From assembly GCF_002412165.1 (NCBI RefSeq), contig NZ_NXIA01000010.1, forward strand, positions 1 through 64,000: a DNA stretch of 64,000 nucleotides. The letters run 5' to 3'. Position 1 is the stretch's first letter, and each line of letters starts with the position of its first letter. Both the position numbers and the translations under genes were made by a program. This DNA is from Curtobacterium sp. 'Ferrero' (lineage in GTDB: Bacteria; Actinomycetota; Actinomycetes; Actinomycetales; Microbacteriaceae). Shown piece after piece: positions 58,841 to 64,000 of this stretch. The notes under the pieces were generated by a model. The model saw nothing but the letters and a program-made list of their open reading frames with translations. It was not told where the DNA came from and made no database searches.

Positions 58841-59410
58841 ATGGAAGACGCACTCCTCGCCAAGCGCTCGGAAGAGCGGGACCTCATGCTCGCGGTCGCA
58901 GCAGGTGACCGATCCGCCTTCACCGCCCTCCACGAACGGTTCCACTCGCTCGTCGAGCGGTACGTCCGACACCACCTGCCGGACCCGTCCCAGGCCGAGG
59001 AGGTGGTGCAGGACGTGTTCCTCGAACTCTGGCTCATCGCCGACCGCTACGACCCGGCGCACTCCGTGATCGCATGGATCCGGACCATCGCGCAGCGCCG
59101 CGCCATCGACCGGGTCCGCAAGAGCCGGGCGGACCGCGACCGCGACCTGCGCATCGGTGTCCGAGACCTCGAACTCGTCGACCACACGACGACGGAGCAC
59201 GCGGAGAGCGTCCTCGACCGGATCGCCCTGCGTCGGGGCATCGCCGCGCTGCCGGAGCGGCAGCGCGAGGCGGTCGTCCTGCGGCACCTCGTCGGCCTGA
59301 CCGGGCCCGAGACGGCCACCGAGCTCGGCGTGCCGCTGGGGACCGCCAAGACCCGCGCGCGGGACGGCCTCATCGCCCTGCGGCGGGTCATGCTGCCCGA
59401 GCCGGCCTGA
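58841..59410 (+). CDS. ECF-type RNA polymerase sigma factor
   Basis: 189 aa. Region 2 (ERYVRHHLPDPSQAEEVVQDVFLELWLIADRYDPAHSVIAWIRTIAQRRAIDRVRKSRA) and region 4 (LPERQREAVVLRHLVGLTGPETATELGVPLGTAKTRARDGLIALRR). No anti-sigma gene follows; the next gene is a phosphodiesterase-like protein. Instead a TetR gene is divergent, suggesting transcriptional control of sigma amount. No ribosome site at the ATG; a start at 58886 is conceivable. Confidence 0.93.
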   Translation: MEDALLAKRSEERDLMLAVAAGDRSAFTALHERFHSLVERYVRHHLPDPSQAEEVVQDVFLELWLIADRYDPAHSVIAWIRTIAQRRAIDRVRKSRADRDRDLRIGVRDLELVDHTTTEHAESVLDRIALRRGIAALPERQREAVVLRHLVGLTGPETATELGVPLGTAKTRARDGLIALRRVMLPEPA

Positions 59411-59426
59411 TCGGTAGGTTCGTCGG

Positions 59427-60209
59427 GTGAGCAGCGTCGCCAGCCCGATCACCCTGATGACCTACAACGTCAAGAACCCGGACCCGGCCCACGACTGGCC
59501 CGCACGGCTCCCGGTCCTGCTCGGGATCGTCCGCCGGCACGACCCGGACCTGCTCTGCGTCCAGGAGGCGTTCGACCACCAGCTCGACGACCTGCGCGCC
59601 GGCCTGCCGGACCACGGCGACGTCGGTCAGGGGCGGGAGGGTGGATCGGCGGGGGAGCACGCGGCCGTCTTCTTCCGCCGTGACCGCCTCCGCCCGGTCG
59701 ACACCGGCTCGTTCTGGCTGTCCGACACCCCGGACGAGCCGGTGTCGAACACCTGGGGGAGTGTGTTCCCGAGGATCGCCAACCATGCGCGGTTCCTCGA
59801 CGTGCAGGGTGATCCGTTCACCGTGCTGACCACCCACTTCGACCACGAGGAGGGCCCGCACGGCGACGCGGTCCGGGCGAAGAGCGCCGCACTCGTGGTG
59901 CAGCGGCTGCAGGTTGTGGAGGGGCCCGTCCTGGTCGCCGGCGACTGCAACGAGCCGTTCGGTGACGGCGCCGCGTCGCGGGCGTTCCTCGACGCGGGCT
60001 ACATCGACGCGTGGGGGCAGGCGGGCGACCCGACCGACCGCACCGCGACGTTCAACGACTGGCAGCCGCCGGTCTCCACGGGCGAGCGGATCGACTGGGT
60101 GCTCACGCGCGGTGTCCGTGGGGTCGAGCGCGTGCTGATCGACCACGACGGCCCGGAGACGTGGGCCGCGAGCGACCACTTCCCGGTGGTCGCGTCGATC
60201 CGGGTCTGA
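59427..60209 (+). CDS. Endonuclease/exonuclease/phosphatase-family hydrolase
   Basis: 260 aa. Motifs of the EEP superfamily: LMTYNVKNPDP (Asn), LLCVQEAFDHQ (metal Glu), TTHFDHEEGPHG (His), VAGDCNEPFGDGA (Asp/Asn) and ASDHFPVVASI (final Asp-His). Cytosolic, no signal peptide. Substrate could be nucleic acid, phospholipid or phosphosugar. GTG start with TAGGTT (59415-59420) 6 nt upstream, probably its own leaderless promoter. Confidence 0.93.
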   Translation: MSSVASPITLMTYNVKNPDPAHDWPARLPVLLGIVRRHDPDLLCVQEAFDHQLDDLRAGLPDHGDVGQGREGGSAGEHAAVFFRRDRLRPVDTGSFWLSDTPDEPVSNTWGSVFPRIANHARFLDVQGDPFTVLTTHFDHEEGPHGDAVRAKSAALVVQRLQVVEGPVLVAGDCNEPFGDGAASRAFLDAGYIDAWGQAGDPTDRTATFNDWQPPVSTGERIDWVLTRGVRGVERVLIDHDGPETWAASDHFPVVASIRV

Positions 60210-60212
60210 GCG

Positions 60213-60992
60213 TCAGCAGTCGCGGGTCGCGTTCACCGGCATCGGGGTCCCGAGCACGATGACGCGGCTGTCGTCGTCGGTCAGGGCGGACAGCCCGTTC
60301 CGGCCGGTGGTCGCGGCGTCGTCCCCGGACGGCTCGTCGCTGTGACCGTCACCGGGTTCGTCGCGCGTGGACGGTTCGTCGTCAGCCGTCGTTCCGTCCC
60401 AGCCGGGCGCGAGGAGGAGCTGCCAGGCCGAGGGGCCGTCGTCGTCGCCGCTGCCGAAGGACTCGCGGTCCGCTGGGGGCGCGTCGGCGACCTGCTCGGC
60501 GATGTCGTCGCCCACCTGGACGCCGTCCGGTCCGGTGAGCGCGATGCGGGTACCCGTGCGCCCGCGGACGTCGTCGCGCAGCACCCGGATCTCGACGGCG
60601 TTGCCGAGGGTCGACGGCGTGTTCATCGCGGCCACCCGGAGTCCGCCGCCCCACGTGTAGGTGGTGCCGGCCGGGAAGCACGCGCCGCCCTCGCCGACGT
60701 GGGTCCGGGACCGTGCAGGGGTCCCGAGCAGGCGGTTGAGGACGGCCACCGTGCCGCGCGCATCGCGCATCGGGAGCGTGACGACCTCGGAGTCGTCGTG
60801 CTCGAGGACCATGGCCTCGGCGCCCAGCTCGATCGTGTCGACCTGCTGCAGGGCGTGGTTCGAGACGTGCGCCGTCACCGACTCCGTCACCCCGTCGCCG
60901 CCGACCAACGTGGACGTCCCGACGCCGAACACGCCCGTCGGAACGGCGAGCGTCGCCAGACCGAGGGCGAGCAGGGGTCGGAAGGTCACCAC
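60213..60992 (-). CDS. Secreted hypothetical protein
   Basis: 259 aa. N-terminal MVTFRPLLALGLATLAVPTGVFGVG looks like a signal sequence or anchor (an adjacent in-frame GTG at 60989 is equally possible). The body has strands such as DTIELGAEAMVLEHDDSEVVTLPMRDARGTVAVLNRLLG, TTYTWGGGLRVAAM and an acidic low-complexity part (about 175-225). No family recognised. Convergent with the phosphodiesterase-like gene. Confidence 0.7.
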   Translation of the reverse strand: MVTFRPLLALGLATLAVPTGVFGVGTSTLVGGDGVTESVTAHVSNHALQQVDTIELGAEAMVLEHDDSEVVTLPMRDARGTVAVLNRLLGTPARSRTHVGEGGACFPAGTTYTWGGGLRVAAMNTPSTLGNAVEIRVLRDDVRGRTGTRIALTGPDGVQVGDDIAEQVADAPPADRESFGSGDDDGPSAWQLLLAPGWDGTTADDEPSTRDEPGDGHSDEPSGDDAATTGRNGLSALTDDDSRVIVLGTPMPVNATRDC

Positions 60993-61041
60993 ACGACCGT
61001 ACGGGGCGTCACCGGGATGGACGACGGGTGTTACCGAATCG

Positions 61042-61104
61042 GGTCCGGGCCGTCACCGGACCGTGACCTTGCGCGACGGACGTTCCACGGGCCTCCCGTC
61101 CGTC
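61042..61104. repeat. Degenerate GGACGGGAGGC-family half element plus small hairpin
   Basis: CCACGGGCCTCCCGTCCG (61085-61102) matches the right arm of the 13966 hairpin; the left arm has decayed, leaving only GACGGACG (61075-61082) to pair with CGTCCGTC (61097-61104). A separate GGTCCGG/CCGGACC hairpin is at 61042-61062. Confidence 0.6.
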
Positions 61105-61213
61105 ACCGCATCGTCCCCGCGCCGTCACCGCGCGGGCGGCGCGTCCCCGTCGACCGGACCGGGGGACAGCCCGCTGGACGGTGGTGCGACCGCCGCTGCG
61201 TACCGTCTGCGGC

Positions 61214-62125
61214 ATGACGGACCAGCGGATCGACCAGTACACCATGCAGGACCCGACGAAGCTCTACGCGGACAAGAAGCCCGACGAGCAGTACCTCGAG
61301 GGTGCCGGGACCGACGAGGAGATGGCGCAGAACGTGCCCGCCGACCACGGCGAGGACACCTACCGCGGCTCGGGGCGCCTCGAGGGCCGGAAGGCGCTCG
61401 TCACCGGTGGCGACTCGGGCATCGGGGCCGCCGTCGCGATCGCCTACGCCCGCGAGGGTGCCGACGTCGCGATCGCGTACCTGCCCGAGGAGGAAGAGGA
61501 CGCCCAGCGCATCGTCGGGCTCATCGAGGCGGCCGGGCGCACGGCCGTGGCGCTCCCGGGGGACATCACGTCGAAGGAGTGGTGCGAGGAGCTCGTCGCG
61601 AAGGCCGTGGAGGGCCTCGGCGGTCTCGACATCCTCGTGAACAACGCGGGCAAGCAGCAGAACATCGACTCCATCGTCGACATCGACGACGACGAGTTCG
61701 ACGAGACCTTCAAGACGAACGCCTACGCCACGTTCCGGATCACGAAGGCCGCCGTCCCCCACCTGGCGCCCGGATCGACGATCATCAACACCACGTCGAT
61801 CCAGGCGTACGCCCCGTCGCCGCACCTCGTGCACTACGCGGCGACCAAGGCGACCGTGAACAACCTCGCCAAGGGGCTCGCCGCGCAGCTCGCGCCCAAG
61901 GGGATCCGCGTGAACGCCGTGGCTCCCGGGCCGATCTGGACGCCGCTCCAGCCGGCCGGCGGCCAGAAGCCCGAGGACCTGCCGAGCGCTGGCGAGCAGA
62001 CCTACCTGGGTCGCTGGGGCCAGCCGGCCGAGCTCGCTCCGGCGTACGTCTTCTTGGCGAGCGGCGAGTCGTCGTACGTCGTCGGCGAGACGCTCCACGT
62101 CGACGGCGGCATGCCCACGCCGTAG
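61214..62125 (+). CDS. SDR oxidoreductase, general-stress (YhdF/YghA-like) type
   Basis: 303 aa. Characteristic N-terminal extension (QDPTKLYADKKPDEQYLEGAGTDEEMAQNVPADHGEDTYRG) before the Rossmann domain. VTGGDSGIG loop, LDILVNNAGKQQ, Ser in INTTSIQAY and Tyr-Lys in HYAATKATVNNL; C-terminal VVGETLHVDGGM. Related proteins are general stress dehydrogenases in Bacillus and enterobacteria. No regulator adjacent. Confidence 0.94.
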   Translation: MTDQRIDQYTMQDPTKLYADKKPDEQYLEGAGTDEEMAQNVPADHGEDTYRGSGRLEGRKALVTGGDSGIGAAVAIAYAREGADVAIAYLPEEEEDAQRIVGLIEAAGRTAVALPGDITSKEWCEELVAKAVEGLGGLDILVNNAGKQQNIDSIVDIDDDEFDETFKTNAYATFRITKAAVPHLAPGSTIINTTSIQAYAPSPHLVHYAATKATVNNLAKGLAAQLAPKGIRVNAVAPGPIWTPLQPAGGQKPEDLPSAGEQTYLGRWGQPAELAPAYVFLASGESSYVVGETLHVDGGMPTP

Positions 62126-62131
62126 TCCCGG

Positions 62132-62947
62132 TCAGGCGACCACGAGGTCGTCGGTGCTGCCGACGCGGCGCACCGACGACCACAGCGCCGCCGTGGACGA
62201 GCGCCCGCGCTGCCAGGCGTCCAGCGTGAAGGCGAGGTCGCGAGCACGACGATCGTCCGGCTGATCGAGGTCCGCGCCCGTCTGCAGCGCCGTGAACAGC
62301 GCGGTCAGGTCGTCGGCGGCGTCCAGTCGGACGGTCCGGACGCCCACCGAGCGGGCGACCGCCGCGGCGACGGGGTCGACCGTGACGAAACGCGTGCAGG
62401 CCGCGAGCCGTGCAACGGTGATGTCGGTGGACAGGTCGTGCACGACGATCTCGACCTGCAACGACGTGATGCGGCGGAACGCCCGGACGAGTTCGGACGC
62501 GCTCCGCCCGTCGCGGGGATCAAGGCAGAAGACGACGATCCGGGCCGCGCCGAGCTCCCCGGCGGTCGCGGTGACGGCCGCCGCGAGGTCGTCACGGTCG
62601 ATGCCGAGCGCGACCGCGGCGCTCACCGAGACGCCGACCGCGCCCGAGCCGGTGATCTCGTCCGACGGGGCCACGCCCGCGACCGGGACGTCGCCGGCGA
62701 CGCTGTGCCACAGGACGGCGAGGGATCCGGCGCCGATCCGGCCGTCGCTGCCGGTGTCGACGGCGGAGGCGTCCGTGAGGTCCAGGACCTCGGCCCGTAC
62801 CAGCCGCAACCGGTCCGCCAACGAGAGCGGTCGCGCCAGCGGGAGGGTGTCCGGCAGCAGTGCGCGCCACGTCTCGAGCAGCACGGTCCGGGCGAACGCG
62901 GAACACGTCGGGTCGATGTCGGTGACGAAACGGCGTGCTGCGGCCAT
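62132..62947 (-). CDS. Hypothetical protein (271 aa)
   Basis: Not recognised. Starts MAAARRFVTDIDPTCSAFARTVLLETWRALLP, then alternating helices and strands (GAVGVSVSAAVALGIDRDDLAAAVTATAGELGAARIVVFCLDPRDGRSASELVRAFRRI, VEIVVHDLSTDITVARLAACTRFVTVDPVAAAVARSVGVRTVRL). The second half resembles a Rossmann-like alpha/beta core. No signal peptide or membrane helix. Convergent with the stress SDR, with 6 bp between the stops. Coding use is normal for the genome. Confidence 0.7.
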   Translation of the reverse strand: MAAARRFVTDIDPTCSAFARTVLLETWRALLPDTLPLARPLSLADRLRLVRAEVLDLTDASAVDTGSDGRIGAGSLAVLWHSVAGDVPVAGVAPSDEITGSGAVGVSVSAAVALGIDRDDLAAAVTATAGELGAARIVVFCLDPRDGRSASELVRAFRRITSLQVEIVVHDLSTDITVARLAACTRFVTVDPVAAAVARSVGVRTVRLDAADDLTALFTALQTGADLDQPDDRRARDLAFTLDAWQRGRSSTAALWSSVRRVGSTDDLVVA

Positions 62948-63033
62948 GGGTGCTCCCGGGGTCGTGTGCCGGTCGGGTACCGGCCGATCCAGTGTCGCAC
63001 GCCATCATGTGACATGCAACATGTTGGCTACCT

Positions 63034-63357
63034 CTACCGCGGCGTCCCGCAGCTCGCGGCCAGCCGTTCGAGCAGTTCCCGCGCGGCGAGGGCCGCGGCG
63101 AGCTCGACCTCGACGGGGTTGATCCCGATCGCCCGTTCGAAGGCACGACGCCGTGCCTGGTCGGCGAGCGGCACCTCCGGGCGCTGCGGGAGCGCCGCCA
63201 CCGCGCGGGCTGCCGCGTCGAAGGCGCCCTCGGGTCGCCCGAGCTGCTCCCACATCGTCCGGACGTCGTGGGCGACCTGCTCGGCGTCGTCGCCGAACTC
63301 GAAGCCGGCGGACGCCATCGTCGCCAGGCCCTGCGCGGTGGAGTCGTTCGGGGACAT
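63034..63357 (-). CDS. Hypothetical protein (107 aa)
   Basis: Not recognised. MSPNDSTAQGLATMASAGFEFGDDAEQVAHDVRTMWEQLGRPEGAFDAAARAVAALPQRP... then a helical Ala-rich end (INPVEVELAAALAARELLERLA). No signal peptide. The start at MSPN fits; the longer frame crosses the promoter of the divergent TetR-like gene. Confidence 0.6.
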   Translation of the reverse strand: MSPNDSTAQGLATMASAGFEFGDDAEQVAHDVRTMWEQLGRPEGAFDAAARAVAALPQRPEVPLADQARRRAFERAIGINPVEVELAAALAARELLERLAASCGTPR

Positions 63358-63547
63358 GCGGGCATCGTCACACGGTCGACCGCGAGGTGGCTGAGTCGCG
63401 ACCGTGTCCCCCGGAATGCCGACACCCCAACCGGGGATGCTGGCGAGCGTCGATGTCCGCTTGGATGGAAGGGCGCCCGATCGGGTGCGGCACGTACCCC
63501 TCGCGGGGTGCACCCGGACAGGACGTCCGGCGACCTCGGAGGGCACG
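63358..63547. other. Intergenic region between divergent genes
   Basis: 190 bp between the 107-aa gene and the TetR-like gene. Both promoters should be here. I see no perfect palindrome or near-consensus promoter. Confidence 0.4.
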
Positions 63548-64000
63548 ATGCTCGAGAACACCAGCGCGGACACCCACGCGGCAGCAGCGGCGGCAGCGAC
63601 CCTGCACCTGCGGATCACCATCGTCGGCGCGACCGTGGACCTGCTCCGCGACGTGCCGTTCCACGAGGCCCGCCCCGAGCACGTCGCGGAGCGCATGGGC
63701 ATCTCGCTCGCCGAGCTCGAGCTGCACTTCCCGTCGTGGGACGGTCTCGTGCTCGCCGCGGTGGACCGGTGGAACGGTGGACGTCTCGAGGAGGTGTCGG
63801 CCGAGGTCGGCGACGCCTCGACGATCGACTTCCTGCGGGCCATCGTCGCGTCCAACGCCGAGGACCCCGCGCTCATGCGGCTGCTCGTCGCGCTGCTCTC
63901 CGTCGCCGGCAACCCGGACCACCCGATGTCCGCCTACCTCCGGTCGCGCTACCAGCTCTTCTACGGCCGGATCAAGCGCGGACTCGAGCGGGACGTCGCC
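63548..64000 (+). CDS. TetR-like regulator, 3' truncated by the window
   Basis: ATG at 63548 (MLENTSADTH); 151 codons run to the edge without a stop. N-terminal region shows TetR-type layout: LRITIVGATVDLLRDVPFHEARPEHVAERMGISLAELELHFPSWDGLVLAAVDRW corresponds to helices 1-4 with the AERMGIS...LHFPSWDGL turn typical of TetR recognition helices. A helical C-terminal domain follows (SYLRSRYQLFYGRIKRGL-like). Antisense frames on the other strand are shadows. Confidence 0.8.
   Translation, partial: MLENTSADTHAAAAAAATLHLRITIVGATVDLLRDVPFHEARPEHVAERMGISLAELELHFPSWDGLVLAAVDRWNGGRLEEVSAEVGDASTIDFLRAIVASNAEDPALMRLLVALLSVAGNPDHPMSAYLRSRYQLFYGRIKRGLERDVA

Overview
The window is very GC-rich, with GTG and ATG starts, 4-nt start/stop overlaps inside operons, Rpf-like and LytR-CpsA-Psr cell-wall genes, and many regulators. 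This fits a high-GC actinobacterium, most likely Microbacteriaceae (Curtobacterium-like); the genus is an inference. I saw no rRNA, tRNA, CRISPR array, transposase or prophage module. Both edges cut genes: a sortase-anchored surface protein at the left and a TetR-like regulator at the right.

Left part (1-16 kb). A TIG-repeat cell-wall protein is followed by a small A/T-richer islet (about 1.33-3.11 kb) of unknown genes. The islet is bounded by two near-identical copies of the 3' end of msrA. Next comes msrA, then a long minus-strand operon transcribed toward it: APC permease, two urea-carboxylase-associated proteins, a biotin-dependent urea/guanidine-type carboxylase, allophanate hydrolase, a TetR regulator and the biotin transporter bioY. 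Together these look like guanidine (or urea) assimilation with its own cofactor uptake. A perfect palindrome precedes the first gene.

Middle (14-34 kb). After an aldo/keto reductase and a MetE-like protein come a Gls24 protein and a MarR regulator. A signalling block follows: pseudo-receiver, response regulator, processive GT2 glycosyltransferase, degenerate GGDEF-like protein and histidine kinase. At 22.7-32.8 kb a divergent locus pairs cutC, an M81/MlrC-like peptidase and a ROK repressor with a family-5 ABC importer and a ROK sugar kinase, which suggests uptake and breakdown of a sugar- or amino-sugar-containing conjugate. DUF305/DUF6153-like proteins, an XRE regulator, short-chain dehydrogenases, pyroglutamyl peptidase and a PAP2 phosphatase follow.

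Right part (38-64 kb). soxR lies divergent from a 61-aa unknown gene. An MFS transporter follows, preceded by a foldable leader RNA. The full Mrp cation/proton antiporter operon (mrpA-B fusion, C, D, E, F, G) is next, then a sugar-acid type cluster (two SDRs, GntR, SMP-30 lactonase), rlmC, an Rpf/LysM muralytic protein with a structured 5' leader, two LCP ligases, a MarR-MMPL pair, a TetR/ECF-sigma pair and assorted hypotheticals.

Recurrent structure. One hairpin family with core GGACGGGAGGC/GCCTCCCGTCC ends at least six transcription units and leaves two half-copies, one of them inside the mrpD coding sequence. Several gene 3' ends carry short tandem duplications.
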